The notes beneath the pieces were generated by a model. That model saw only the letters and a list, made by a program, of their open reading frames with translations, was not told the origin of the DNA and searched no databases. A stretch of DNA of 64,000 nt. It comes from Herbidospora solisilvae (GTDB taxonomy: Bacteria > Actinomycetota > Actinomycetes > Streptosporangiales > Streptosporangiaceae). The position numbers and the translations under genes were made by a program. The stretch spans positions 372,001 to 436,000 of the forward strand of contig NZ_WXEW01000006.1 of the NCBI RefSeq assembly GCF_009901565.1, in the 5' to 3' direction. Below, one piece after another: positions 39,316-48,096 of the stretch; the stretch's first letter is position 1; each line of letters starts with the position of its first letter.

Positions 39316-41055
39316 CTAGTCCCGGACGACCAGCGCGCTGCCCCCACCCCGTCGGGTGGGCTCGGCGACGGCCTGGACCTTGCCGTGCCTCAGGAACTCC
39401 AGCGCGGTCGCGGCGCCGATCTCCGGGGTGACCGCGAACGTGTGGCCCTTGGCGGTCAGCTCGGCGCCGTAGCGGTCGATGAAGGCCTGCTCGGCCTGGG
39501 TCGCCGCGATGTTGCGCTGCGAGGCGCGCGGGGCGGCCACGGCGTCGGGCAGCGACATGCCGAACGTGAAGCGGTTGAGCAGGATCTGCAGGACGGTCGT
39601 GATGATCGTCGCGCCGCCGGGCGAGCCGACCGCCAGCAGCGGCCTGCCGTCCTTGAGCACGATCGTCGGGGCCATCGAGGAGCGCGGGCGCTTGCCCGGG
39701 GCGGGCAGGTTGGGGTCGTTCGGCGCGGGGCCGAAGCTGAAGTCGGTCAGCTCGTTGTTGAGCAGGAGGCCCCGTCCGGGCACCACGATGCCCGAACCGC
39801 CGGTCTGCTCGATGGTGATGTTGTACGCCGCCACGTTGCCCCACCGGTCGGAGGCGACCAGGTGGGTGGTCTCAGGCCCTTCGGGCTGCTGCTCCTTGGT
39901 CTCGGGCGCGGGAGCGGGCGCGGCGCAGGGGCCGTAGACGCCGTCGGGCTGACCGGGGGCGGCCGGGTGCGGCAGCGCGGTGTCGCCGATCAGGCAGGCC
40001 CGCTCCTTGGCGAAGCCCTCCGACAGGAGCTGCTCCAGCGGGACGTCCACGAACGCCGGGTCGCCGACGTAGGCGTTGCGGTCGGCGAAGGCCAGGCGGC
40101 TGGCGTCGAGGTACTCGCTCAGCCCGGCCGGGCCCACGTTCTCCAGGATGTTGAGCGCCTCGCCGACGGTGGAGCCGCCGGAGGACGGCGGGGCCATGCC
40201 GTAGACGTCCAGGCCGTTCCAGCGGACCCTGGTCGGCTCGGGGGTGAGCGCCCGGTAGGCCCGCAGGTCGGAGACCTCCATCAGGCCCGGCCGCACGTTC
40301 CGGGTCGAGCCGGGGGTGACCGGCGGGTTCTTGACGGTGGCGACGATCTCCTGGCCGAGCTTCCCGCCGTAGAGCCAGGAGGGGCCCCGGTCGGCGAGCT
40401 CCTGGTAGGTGCGGGCCAGGTCGGGGTTGCGGAAGGTCGAGCCGACCGGCGGCGGGGCGCCGCCCGGCAGGTAGAGGGCGGCCGTCGAGGTGAAGTCGGC
40501 GAAGCGGGCCGCGTTGGCGGCGGTCTGGTCGTGGAAGGTCTGGTCGACGGGGAAACCCCTGCGGGCCAGGTCGACGGAGGGCTTCAGCGCCTTCTTCAGC
40601 GAGATCGTGCCGTGGCGGCGCAGCGCCAGGTTCCACTGGGCCACCGAGCCCGGCACGCCGACCGACAGGCCGCTGGTGACGGCCTGGTCGAAGGGGATGC
40701 CCTCGAAGGTCGAGGCGGTCATCTTCGCCGGGGCGGTCTCGCGGCCGTCGACGGTGACCACGCGGCGCGACCGCGCGTCGTAGTAGACGATGAAGCCGCC
40801 TCCGGCCAGCCCGGCCGAGTAGGGCTCGGTGACCCCGAGCGCGGCGGCTCCGGCGACGACGGCGTCCATGGCGTTCCCACCGTCCTTCAGCACGCCGAGG
40901 GCGACCTTGCTGGCCTCCAGGTCGACGGTGGCCACCGCCCCGCCGTAGCCCTCGGCCACGGGTTTCTTCTCCACCTGAGGCCGGGCCTGGGCGGGCGGCG
41001 CGACGAGCGCCCCCATGACGACTATCCCGAGCGCGGCGCCTGTGACGCGTCTCAT
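39316..41055 (-). CDS. ggt: Gamma-glutamyltransferase
   Basis: A 579-residue secreted Ntn-hydrolase precursor. The signal peptide is RRVTGAALGIVVMGALVAPPAQA. The N-terminal subunit includes GGNAMDAVVAGAAALGVTEP and GGGFIVYYD. Autoproteolysis should occur before the Thr in PETTHLVASDRWGN, making that Thr the nucleophile of the small subunit. The later PRSSMAPTIV and GSPGGATIITTVLQ line the glutamyl site. It hydrolyses or transfers gamma-glutamyl groups of glutathione and similar compounds. Start ATG 41055 with GGAGG 5 nt upstream; a longer frame starting at 41082 lacks this. Confidence 0.95.
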   Translation of the reverse strand: MRRVTGAALGIVVMGALVAPPAQARPQVEKKPVAEGYGGAVATVDLEASKVALGVLKDGGNAMDAVVAGAAALGVTEPYSAGLAGGGFIVYYDARSRRVVTVDGRETAPAKMTASTFEGIPFDQAVTSGLSVGVPGSVAQWNLALRRHGTISLKKALKPSVDLARRGFPVDQTFHDQTAANAARFADFTSTAALYLPGGAPPPVGSTFRNPDLARTYQELADRGPSWLYGGKLGQEIVATVKNPPVTPGSTRNVRPGLMEVSDLRAYRALTPEPTRVRWNGLDVYGMAPPSSGGSTVGEALNILENVGPAGLSEYLDASRLAFADRNAYVGDPAFVDVPLEQLLSEGFAKERACLIGDTALPHPAAPGQPDGVYGPCAAPAPAPETKEQQPEGPETTHLVASDRWGNVAAYNITIEQTGGSGIVVPGRGLLLNNELTDFSFGPAPNDPNLPAPGKRPRSSMAPTIVLKDGRPLLAVGSPGGATIITTVLQILLNRFTFGMSLPDAVAAPRASQRNIAATQAEQAFIDRYGAELTAKGHTFAVTPEIGAATALEFLRHGKVQAVAEPTRRGGGSALVVRD

Positions 41056-41170
41056 GGTCACCTCCACTTTGCGATCATCCAAGGATGACCGGACATGTCA
41101 AGGCCCGGTACGCCCCGAGGTGTAGTGCGGGCTTCCCCCACTGATGGATGTCATGCCCGCTGAGGTCGCC

Positions 41171-41176
41171 TAACGT
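41171..41176 (+). promoter_or_regulatory. -10 element TAACGT, leaderless promoter of the NarL-type two-component operon
   Basis: TAACGT followed by 6 bp and the GTG at 41183; no Shine-Dalgarno sequence. Confidence 0.45.
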
Positions 41177-41182
41177 GACACC

Positions 41183-42295
41183 GTGGTCGAGCGCAGAGAC
41201 GTGGTGCACGCCATCGCCGCGGCGGTGGTGCAGACCGTCGCGTCCGTGGGCGCCCAGTGGGCCCAGCCCGACCGCACCCCGCTCGACTGGCGGGGCTACC
41301 TGCTGCTGCTCGTCGGCCCCGCGATGATCCTGGCGATGCGGCGGCGGCCTACCGTGGCGATGGCCGTCACCCTGGTGGCGACCTGGGTGTTCCTGCTGTT
41401 CGGCTTCGTCTACGGGCCGGTCTTCCTGACGCCCATCATCATGATCGTCCACACCCTGGTCTCCGGGCACCGGCGGCCGGCCTGGGCGTGGGGCATGGCC
41501 ACCCTCCTGTTCATGATCGTCTACACGACGTGGCTGGTCTCCGGCCCGCCCCGAGGCTGGTATCACAACCTCGCCGTGGCCGCGTTCCTGTTCCTGGTGC
41601 TCACCTTCGCCGAGTGGCTGCGGGCCTTCCGCGAGCGCCGGGCCGAGAAGGCGCAGAAGGCCGCCGAGGAGGAACGCCGGCAGGCCAGCGAGGAGCGGCT
41701 GAGCATGGCCCAGGAGCTCCACGACGTGCTGGCGCACAACATCTCGCTCATCCACGTGCAGGCCTCGACCGCGCTGCACCTCATCGAGACCCATCCCGAG
41801 CAGGCCCGCAGCGCCCTGTCGACGATCAAGACGGCCTCCAAGGACGTGCTGAGCGAGATGCGCGGCGTGCTCGACGTGCTGCGCGAGGGCGCCCCCCGGA
41901 ACCCGACCGCCGGGCTCGACCGCCTCGACGACCTGGCCGACCGCAGCTGCCTCGACGTGAAACTCACCCGGACCGGACAGGTCAGGCAGATCCCCCACGG
42001 GCCCGACCGGGCCGCTTACCGGATCGTCCAGGAGTCCCTCACCAACGTGACGCGGCACGCCCCCGGCTCGTCGGTGGTGGTCTGCCTCGACTACGGAGAC
42101 GACACCCTGCGCGTCACGGTCACCGACGACGGCGCCGGGAAGCGCGACGCGGTCACCGACCTGGGCGGCGGCAACGGCATCCCCGGCATGCGCGAACGCG
42201 CCTCGGCCCTGGGCGGCTCGCTGACGGCGGGCCCCCACGACGGCGGTTTCCGCGTCGCGGCGACCCTCCCGATCCCCGCCAAGGAGAAGCCATGA
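41183..42295 (+). CDS. Sensor histidine kinase, NarL/DesK type
   Basis: A 370-residue kinase with about four TM helices in residues 10-145. The HisKA_3 dimerisation domain has the phospho-acceptor His about 180 in MAQELHDVLAHNISLI. The C-terminal ATPase domain has QESLTNVTRHA, VTDDGAG and GNGIPGMRERASALGG. The membrane-embedded input suggests sensing of an envelope or membrane signal; the ligand is unknown. Its stop overlaps the response-regulator start (ATGA). Confidence 0.93.
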   Translation: MVERRDVVHAIAAAVVQTVASVGAQWAQPDRTPLDWRGYLLLLVGPAMILAMRRRPTVAMAVTLVATWVFLLFGFVYGPVFLTPIIMIVHTLVSGHRRPAWAWGMATLLFMIVYTTWLVSGPPRGWYHNLAVAAFLFLVLTFAEWLRAFRERRAEKAQKAAEEERRQASEERLSMAQELHDVLAHNISLIHVQASTALHLIETHPEQARSALSTIKTASKDVLSEMRGVLDVLREGAPRNPTAGLDRLDDLADRSCLDVKLTRTGQVRQIPHGPDRAAYRIVQESLTNVTRHAPGSSVVVCLDYGDDTLRVTVTDDGAGKRDAVTDLGGGNGIPGMRERASALGGSLTAGPHDGGFRVAATLPIPAKEKP

Positions 42296-42966
42296 CCCGG
42301 CCCGCCCAAGAAACGACCGTGATCAGGATCCTGCTGGCCGACGACCAGGCCCTCGTCCGGGCCGGGTTCCGGGCGCTGCTCGACGCGCAGGAGGGCATGA
42401 AGGTGGTCGCCGAGGCCGGCGACGGGGCCGAGGCGGTGCGGCTGGCCGGGGAGCACTCCCCCGACGTGGTGCTGATGGACATCCGGATGCCCGGCACCGA
42501 CGGCCTGACGGCCGTGCGGCTGATGCCGCCGGGGCCGAAGGTGGTCATGCTGACCACGTTCGAGCTCGACGAGTACGTCTTCGAGGCGCTGCGCGGCGGC
42601 GCGAGCGGCTTCCTGGTCAAGGACACCGAACCGGCCGAGCTCATCCAGGCCGTCAGGGTGGTGGCGGGCGGCGCGGCGCTACTGTCGCCCGGGGTGACCC
42701 GGCGGCTGATCGCCGAATACGCGTCGCGGGCGAAGGCGCCGGTCGTGCCGAAGGAGCTCGGCTCGCTCACCGAGCGGGAGCGCGAGGTGCTCGCCCTGGT
42801 CGGCAACGGGCTGACCAACGACGAGATCGCCGGGAGGTTGTTCATGTCGCCCGCCACGGCGAAGACCCATGTCAGCCGGGCGATGATGAAGCTCGGGGCG
42901 CGCGACCGGGCCCAGCTCGTGGTGATCGCCTACGAATCCGGCCTGGTCAGGCCGGGCTGGACGTGA
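42292..42966 (+). CDS. NarL/LuxR family response regulator
   Basis: A 224-residue regulator. The receiver has LLADDQALVR, phospho-acceptor Asp 63 in VVLMDIRMPG and the Lys in GFLVKDTEP. The C-terminal LuxR HTH (about 155-215) has LTEREREVLALVGNGLTNDE and SPATAKTHVSRAMMKL. It is coupled to the kinase by an ATGA overlap. The target genes are not evident. Confidence 0.94.
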   Translation: MTRPAQETTVIRILLADDQALVRAGFRALLDAQEGMKVVAEAGDGAEAVRLAGEHSPDVVLMDIRMPGTDGLTAVRLMPPGPKVVMLTTFELDEYVFEALRGGASGFLVKDTEPAELIQAVRVVAGGAALLSPGVTRRLIAEYASRAKAPVVPKELGSLTEREREVLALVGNGLTNDEIAGRLFMSPATAKTHVSRAMMKLGARDRAQLVVIAYESGLVRPGWT

Positions 42967-43055
42967 TGAAATAGCCGGGTAAGCGCTTTCCGTACTGGCG
43001 GCCAGGTGCGGAGGGAGTGGCATCCGGGCTACTTCTCGCGTCCGGCCGGTCACGT

Positions 43056-43061
43056 TAGGTT
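43056..43061 (+). promoter_or_regulatory. -10 element TAGGTT, leaderless promoter of the TauE-like gene
   Basis: TAGGTT followed by 6 bp and the GTG at 43068. Confidence 0.45.
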
Positions 43062-43067
43062 GCGCTG

Positions 43068-43889
43068 GTGATGGCCTTGTTCGCCGGCGGGGTGGGCGCC
43101 GGGCTGCTCGCGGGCTCCGTGTCGTGCACGGCCGTCCAGGGTGGGCTGATCGCGGGGGTCGACCGCATCTGGGCCTTCCTGGCCGGGCGGGCCCTCGTCC
43201 ATGTCGTGCTGGGCGCGCTGCTGGGTCTCGTCGGCGGAGTGCTGGTGCTCGCGCCGCAGGTCAGAGCCCTTGTGCTGGTCGTCGCGGGGCTGGGTGTGGT
43301 GGTGGCGGGGGTCGTGCTGCTGCGCCGTCCGATGGCGTGCCGGCCGCTGACCGGCAGCCCGTTCGCCCGGGGGGCGGCGACGGTTCTGGTGCCCTGCGGG
43401 GTGACGCTGAGCACCGAGCTCGTGGCGGTCTCCAGCGGGTCGGCGCTCGCGGGGGCGGCGCTGATGGGCGGGTTCGTGCTGGGGTCGTCTCCGGCGTTCG
43501 CCCTGGTGGGGATCGTCTTGAAGCGGCTGGCCCGGTGGGCCGGGGTGCTGGTGATCGCCGCCGGGCTCTTCACCGTCTTCTCCGGCGTACGGCTCGGCGG
43601 CTGGCTGCCCGACAGCCCCGCCGTCGCCGCCTCGGCGGGGAACGTGGTCTGGGCGACGCCCGACGGGTTCCGGCCGGCGGCGATCTCGGCTCCGGCCCAT
43701 CGGGAGATCGTCGTGGTCTTCCGCACCGACCACAACCGGAGCTGCACCACCACGGTCGCGATCGACGGCAGAGACGTCGCCCTGCCGGAGACCGGGCAGG
43801 TGACCATAAGGCTGGGCGCGCGGGGGCCGGGGACGGTCCGATACTCGTGCGGCATGGGCATGTTCTCGGGATTCATCAGCATCCGCTGA
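43068..43889 (+). CDS. TauE/DsbD-like membrane protein with C-terminal cupredoxin-like metal-binding domain
   Basis: A 273-residue protein. Residues 1-185 hold about six TM helices with Cys-bearing motifs SVSCTAVQGGLIAG and VPCGVTLSTELV, as in the sulfite-exporter TauE/SafE and DsbD-like group. Residues 195-273 form an extracytoplasmic domain ending RYSCGMGMFSGFISI. This matches the Cys/Met ligand pattern of cupredoxin-like domains in bacterial copper/silver handling proteins. A role in metal export, metallation or redox transfer is inferred. GTG 43068 is immediately followed by an in-frame ATG; both fit the leaderless -10 box. Confidence 0.78.
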   Translation: MMALFAGGVGAGLLAGSVSCTAVQGGLIAGVDRIWAFLAGRALVHVVLGALLGLVGGVLVLAPQVRALVLVVAGLGVVVAGVVLLRRPMACRPLTGSPFARGAATVLVPCGVTLSTELVAVSSGSALAGAALMGGFVLGSSPAFALVGIVLKRLARWAGVLVIAAGLFTVFSGVRLGGWLPDSPAVAASAGNVVWATPDGFRPAAISAPAHREIVVVFRTDHNRSCTTTVAIDGRDVALPETGQVTIRLGARGPGTVRYSCGMGMFSGFISIR

Positions 43890-43914
43890 AGTAAGAAACT
43901 GGCAATCACCCTCC

Positions 43915-45348
43915 GTGACCAGACTGTTACATGCAACTCTGTCCGGCATGACAATGTGGCCTGAGGTGTCGGCCAGGACCGCGCAGGTCCCGCCGCCCCG
44001 CCCCGCCGCCGACGGCGAGGGCGACGACCTGCACGCCGCCGCTCAGGCGGGGGACGCCCGCGCGGCCCACCTGCTCGGGCGGCTCTACGCCCAGCGTGGC
44101 GACCGCTCGGCGGCCCGCCACTGGTGGGAGCGGGCGGCCGGGGCCGGCAACGTCGACAGCGCCTTCAACCTCGGCAAGTGGCACGAGAAGCACGGCTCGC
44201 TCGACGAGGCCCTGCGCTGGTACGAACTGGCCGCCGGAACCGGCGACGCCGAGGCCGCCGCCAACCTGGCCACGTTGCTGCTGGAGCAGAAGGGCGACGC
44301 CCCGGCCGCCTTCCACTGGTACGAGACCGCCGCCACCGCCGGGTCGCGGCGGGCGTCCCGGCGGCTGGCGCTGCTCTGCGAGGACGCCGGAGAACTGACG
44401 CGGGCCCGTGACTGGCACCGCAGGGCCGCCCTCGACGGCGACCTGACCAGCGCCCACGACCTGGGCTTTCTCGGCTACTCCGGCGGCGAGGAGGGCGACG
44501 CGCGCCACTGGTGGGAGTTCGCGGCCCGGGGCGGGCACGCCGAGGCCGCCTACCACCTGGGGTTGCTGCTGCACGCCCTGCGCGACCCCGAGGGCGCCGA
44601 GGTGCTCTACCGGCTGGCCTCCCAGCACGACCACCCGGGCGCGGCTTCCCAGCTGGGCAATCTCGCGCTGGCCAGAAGAGACCTCCGCACCGCGCGGGCC
44701 TGGTTCGAGCGCGCCGCCGGGACGGGCCGGGTCGACGACCAGCGGATGGCCGGGTTCGTCTGCGTCGAGCTCGACGACGCGCGGGCCGCCTCCCACTGGT
44801 TCGGGAGAGCGGCGGCGAGCGGCGACGCCGAGGCGGCGTACAACTTCGGGTTGTTGCTGATCGCCGAGCACGCCGACATGAGCGGCGGCGAGCACTGGTT
44901 GCGGCAGGCGGCGGCGCAGGGCCACTACCGGGCGGCGCTGGAGCTGGCCACCCTGCTGACGGCCACCGACCGGGCCATGGAGGCCGAACGGTGGAGCGCC
45001 CTGCCGAAGACGCCGGGCTGGGACCGGCCGGCCGAGCCCGAACTGGCCGCGCGGGCCGAACTGGCCGTCGCGGCGGCCGGACGGCGCGGCGAGACCACCC
45101 TCGACGTGGCCGAGCTGAGCGAGATCCTCGGCACCTGGGACATGGTCACCCGGCGCCTGCGCGACCCGATCGACCCGATCACGTGGCTGGCCGACAAGAG
45201 CGGCCTGCACATCGGGGCGGTCGAGCACCTCGCGGCGGTGCGGGCCACCCTGCTGCGCCCCGGGACCGCCCCCTGGCCCACCCCCACCGAAGTGGAGCGG
45301 GTCCTGGAGACGGCCCGTGACCTGCGAAAACGCCTAGGCCTGAGTTAG
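43915..45348 (+). CDS. Sel1/TPR-like repeat protein
   Basis: About 477 residues. From residue about 38 to 365 it consists of roughly nine 33-37-residue helical-hairpin units with the Sel1-type pattern A-x-x-x-L-G-x-L-x-x-x-x-G-D-x-x-x-A-x-x-W-x-x-x-A. Examples are ARHWWERAAGAGNVDSAFNL and ALRWYELAAGTGDAEAAANL. A C-terminal helical domain (LDVAELSEILGTWDMVTRRL) follows. These repeats are protein-protein adaptors. The start is uncertain: GTG 43915 or ATG 43948, neither with a clear RBS. Its stop codon overlaps that of the convergent alanine dehydrogenase (TTAG). Confidence 0.8.
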   Translation: MTRLLHATLSGMTMWPEVSARTAQVPPPRPAADGEGDDLHAAAQAGDARAAHLLGRLYAQRGDRSAARHWWERAAGAGNVDSAFNLGKWHEKHGSLDEALRWYELAAGTGDAEAAANLATLLLEQKGDAPAAFHWYETAATAGSRRASRRLALLCEDAGELTRARDWHRRAALDGDLTSAHDLGFLGYSGGEEGDARHWWEFAARGGHAEAAYHLGLLLHALRDPEGAEVLYRLASQHDHPGAASQLGNLALARRDLRTARAWFERAAGTGRVDDQRMAGFVCVELDDARAASHWFGRAAASGDAEAAYNFGLLLIAEHADMSGGEHWLRQAAAQGHYRAALELATLLTATDRAMEAERWSALPKTPGWDRPAEPELAARAELAVAAAGRRGETTLDVAELSEILGTWDMVTRRLRDPIDPITWLADKSGLHIGAVEHLAAVRATLLRPGTAPWPTPTEVERVLETARDLRKRLGLS

Positions 45349-46460
45349 GCCGCGAGGACCTCGCCGACGGGGGTGTAGGGGAGCTGGTGCGCCACCGCGA
45401 CCGGCTCGTTGGTGACGAGACCCTGGTGGGTGTTGAGCCCGAGCGCGAGCCCGGCGTCGCCCGCCAGCGCCTTCTTCCAGCCCTGGTCGGCCAGCTTGAC
45501 CGCGTAGGGCAGGGTGGCGTTGGTGAGGGCGTAGGTGGAGGTGTTGGCCACCGAGCCCGGCATGTTCGCCACGCAGTAGAAGATCGAGTTGTGGACCGTG
45601 AAGGTGGGCTCGGCGTGCGTGGTCGGACGGGAGTCCTCGAAGCAGCCGCCCTGGTCGATGGCGATGTCGACGAGCACCGAACCCGGCTTCATGCGGGCCA
45701 CCAGCGCGTTCGACACCAGCTGGGGGGCCTTGGCGCCCGGGATCAGCACGGCGCCGATCACCAGGTCGGCCTCAAGGCAGGCCTTCTCGATGGCGTACGA
45801 CGTCGACACCAGGGTCTTGAGGCGGCCCTGGTAGATCGCGTCGATGAAGCGCAGCCGGTCGATGTTGACGTCGAGGATGGTCACCTCGGCGCCCATGCCG
45901 ACCGCGATCTGCGCGGCGTGCAGGCCGGAGACGCCGCCGCCGATGACGACGACCTTCGCCGGGGCCACGCCGGGCACGCCGCCCGGGAGCACGCCCCGGC
46001 CGCCGTTGAAGCGCATCAGGTTGTAGGCCCCCACCTGCGGCGCCAGCCGCCCGGCCACCTCCGACATCGGGGCCAGCAGCGGCAGCGCGCCGCCGACCTG
46101 GACCGTCTCGTAGGCGATGGCCGTGGTGCGGCTCTCGAGCAGCGCGTCAGTGCACGGCCGGGAGGCGGCCAGGTGGAGGTAGGTGAAGAGCACCTGGCCC
46201 TCGCGGAGCCGGTGGTACTCCTCGGCGATCGGCTCCTTGACCTTCAGGACCATCTCCGACTCGGCCCACACCTCGTCGGCCGAGTCGACGATCTTCGCGC
46301 CGGCCGCCAGGTACTCCTCGTCGGGGATGTGCGAGCCGAGGCCCGCGCCGCGCTGGACGTGGACGTCATGGCCGTGACGCACCAGCTCATGGACGCCCGC
46401 GGGGGTCGCCGCGACACGATATTCGTGGTTCTTGACCTCGGCGGGCACGCCGATCTTCAT
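45345..46460 (-). CDS. ald: Alanine dehydrogenase
   Basis: A 371-residue NAD-dependent L-alanine dehydrogenase (L-alanine + H2O + NAD+ to pyruvate + NH4+ + NADH). The known active-site residues are all in place: Arg 15, Lys 75 (VLKVKEP) and His 96 (TYLHLAAS). The NAD-binding loop is VVVIGGGVSGLHAAQ and the late Asp is in VDIAIDQGG. Start ATG 46460 with AAAGGAA upstream. It lies 16 nt after the omega-transaminase gene in the same direction, so alanine formed by pyruvate-dependent transamination can be recycled to pyruvate. Confidence 0.96.
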   Translation of the reverse strand: MKIGVPAEVKNHEYRVAATPAGVHELVRHGHDVHVQRGAGLGSHIPDEEYLAAGAKIVDSADEVWAESEMVLKVKEPIAEEYHRLREGQVLFTYLHLAASRPCTDALLESRTTAIAYETVQVGGALPLLAPMSEVAGRLAPQVGAYNLMRFNGGRGVLPGGVPGVAPAKVVVIGGGVSGLHAAQIAVGMGAEVTILDVNIDRLRFIDAIYQGRLKTLVSTSYAIEKACLEADLVIGAVLIPGAKAPQLVSNALVARMKPGSVLVDIAIDQGGCFEDSRPTTHAEPTFTVHNSIFYCVANMPGSVANTSTYALTNATLPYAVKLADQGWKKALAGDAGLALGLNTHQGLVTNEPVAVAHQLPYTPVGEVLAA

Positions 46461-46476
46461 CTTCGGGGTTCCTTTC

Positions 46477-47856
46477 TCAGAGCAGAGCCCAGGCTTCGGT
46501 GAGGACTCCGCGAAGGATGGATTCGATTTCGTCGAACTCCTTCTGGCCGCAGATGAGCGGCGGGGCGAGCTGGACCACGGGGTCGCCGCGGTCGTCCGCC
46601 CGGCAGTACAGGCCTGCCTCGAACAGCGCCTTGGAGAGGAAGCCCCGGATCAGGCGCTCCGACTCGTCGGCGGTGAAGGTCTCCTTGGTGTTCTTGTCTT
46701 TCACGAGCTCGACGCCCCAGAAGAACCCGCTGCCCCGCACATCGCCGACGATGGGCAGGTCGTAGAGCCTCTCCAGGGTGGCGCGGAACGCGCCCTCGTT
46801 GCGGGTCACGTGACCCAGCAGGTCTTCGCGCTCGAACAAATCGAGGTTCGCCAGCGCCACGGCCGCCGACACGGGGTGTCCGCCGAACGTGTAGCCGTGG
46901 GCGAACATCTCGGTCCCCGACTTGAACGGCTCGAAGAGCCGGTCGGAGCAGATCATCGCTCCAAGTGGAGAATACCCGCTGGTCAGACCCTTCGCGGACG
47001 TGATGATGTCCGGTACGTAGTCAAATTTTTCCCCGGCGAACATGGTGCCGAGCCGTCCGTAGGCGCAGATGACCTCGTCCGAGACGAGCAGAACGTCGTA
47101 CTCGTCGCAGATCTCGCGCAGTCGCTTGAAGTAGCCGGGCGGGGGCGGGAAGCAGCCGCCGGCGTTCTGGACCGGCTCGACGAAGACGGCGGCCACCGTG
47201 TCGGGGCCCTCCATCTCGATCGCGCGGGCGACCCGCTCGGCGGCCCAGATGCCGTACTGCTCGGGGGTCATGCCGGGGACGCCGGTGATCTCGTCGGCGC
47301 GGTAGTAGTTGGTGTTCGGCACCCGGACCGAGCCCGGCACCAGCGGCTCGAACATCTGCTTGAACAGGGGGATGCCGGTGATCGACAGGGCGCCCTGCGG
47401 GGTGCCGTGGTAGGCGATCTGGCGGCTGATGACCTTGTGCTTCAGGGGGCGGCCGGTCAGCTTGAAGTACTGCTTGGCCAGCTTCCAGGCGGTCTCGACG
47501 GCCTCGCCGCCGCCTGTGGTGAAGAACACCCGGTTCAGGTCGCCGGGGGTGTGCTCGACCAGCCGGGCAGCGAGCTCCACCGCCTTGGGGTGGGCGTACG
47601 ACCAGAGCGGGAAGAAGGCCAGTTCCTGCGCCTGCTTGGCGGCCGCCTCGGCGAGTTCACTGCGGCCGTGGCCGGCCTGCACCACGAAGAGGCCGGCGAG
47701 GCCGTCGAGGTAGCGCTTTCCGTTGACGTCGTAGATGTAGGCGCCCTCACCCCGCACGATCATGGGGACCTCGGCGTGCTCGTAGGCGCCGTGGCGGGTG
47801 AAGTGCATCCAGAGGTTGTCGTGAGCCGCTCTCTGCAGATCTTCGGGGTGCGTCAT
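46477..47856 (-). CDS. Class III aminotransferase (omega-amino acid/amine:pyruvate type)
   Basis: A 459-residue fold-type I PLP enzyme. Substrate-channel and cofactor motifs are FTTGGGEAVETAWKLAKQYF near 112, LVSDEVICAYGRLG (Asp 260) and the PLP Lys 289 in DIITSAKGLTSGY. The WMHFTRHGAYEHAEVPMIVRGEGAY N-terminus is typical of omega-amino acid:pyruvate transaminases, with HGYTFGGHPVSAAV later. It probably transfers amino groups from an omega-amine or beta-alanine-like donor to pyruvate. Start ATG 47856 with AAGGGAAG upstream. It precedes ald in one operon and is divergent from the M20 dipeptidase. Confidence 0.92.
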   Translation of the reverse strand: MTHPEDLQRAAHDNLWMHFTRHGAYEHAEVPMIVRGEGAYIYDVNGKRYLDGLAGLFVVQAGHGRSELAEAAAKQAQELAFFPLWSYAHPKAVELAARLVEHTPGDLNRVFFTTGGGEAVETAWKLAKQYFKLTGRPLKHKVISRQIAYHGTPQGALSITGIPLFKQMFEPLVPGSVRVPNTNYYRADEITGVPGMTPEQYGIWAAERVARAIEMEGPDTVAAVFVEPVQNAGGCFPPPPGYFKRLREICDEYDVLLVSDEVICAYGRLGTMFAGEKFDYVPDIITSAKGLTSGYSPLGAMICSDRLFEPFKSGTEMFAHGYTFGGHPVSAAVALANLDLFEREDLLGHVTRNEGAFRATLERLYDLPIVGDVRGSGFFWGVELVKDKNTKETFTADESERLIRGFLSKALFEAGLYCRADDRGDPVVQLAPPLICGQKEFDEIESILRGVLTEAWALL

Positions 47857-47978
47857 CTGTACTTCCCTTGGTGTCTGAGCTCCGCTGTCAGTGTGCATTG
47901 AATCCCAGACATCTGCCAAGGGAAAACGTGGTTGCAAATTGAAACGGCTTCGGATTCCTCGACTTCTACGTGTAACAG

Positions 47979-47993
47979 CGACGAAATTCGTCG
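47979..47993. promoter_or_regulatory. 15-bp palindrome in the transaminase/dipeptidase divergent region
   Basis: CGACGAA-A-TTCGTCG is a perfect 7+1+7 palindrome, 122 bp from the transaminase start and 104 bp from the dipeptidase start. It is a candidate operator; its protein is unknown. Confidence 0.5.
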
Positions 47994-48005
47994 ACCTGTT
48001 TGGAG

Positions 48006-48060
48006 GGGGCAGATTCAAGATCGCGAGCCACGGCCGGCCTTCGGCCGCCCGCGGCTCGCT
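48006..48060 (+). repeat. Dispersed hairpin repeat, copy 2
   Basis: GGGGCAGATTC, then GCGAGCCACGGCCGGCC (left arm), TT and GGCCGCCCGCGGCTCGC (right arm). It lies upstream of the M20 dipeptidase gene. It differs from copy 3 by one inserted base and a few substitutions near the left arm and in the loop. Confidence 0.8.
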
Positions 48061-48096
48061 CCGAGACGCTGTCCGGTTTATGGTTCGATGGGGCGC

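Noticed and set aside
39385-41088. Long plus-strand frame of 567 codons
   Set aside because: Antisense shadow of the gamma-glutamyltransferase gene, with Gly/Arg/Val-rich low-complexity content.
42967-43067. Imperfect TAGCC(C)GGG/CCGGGCTA repeat and an AAGCGCTT palindrome between the NarL regulator and TauE-like genes
   Set aside because: Short arms with a long spacer and no T-run; not convincing as a terminator, and AAGCGCTT lacks the flanks of the KstR2-like motif.
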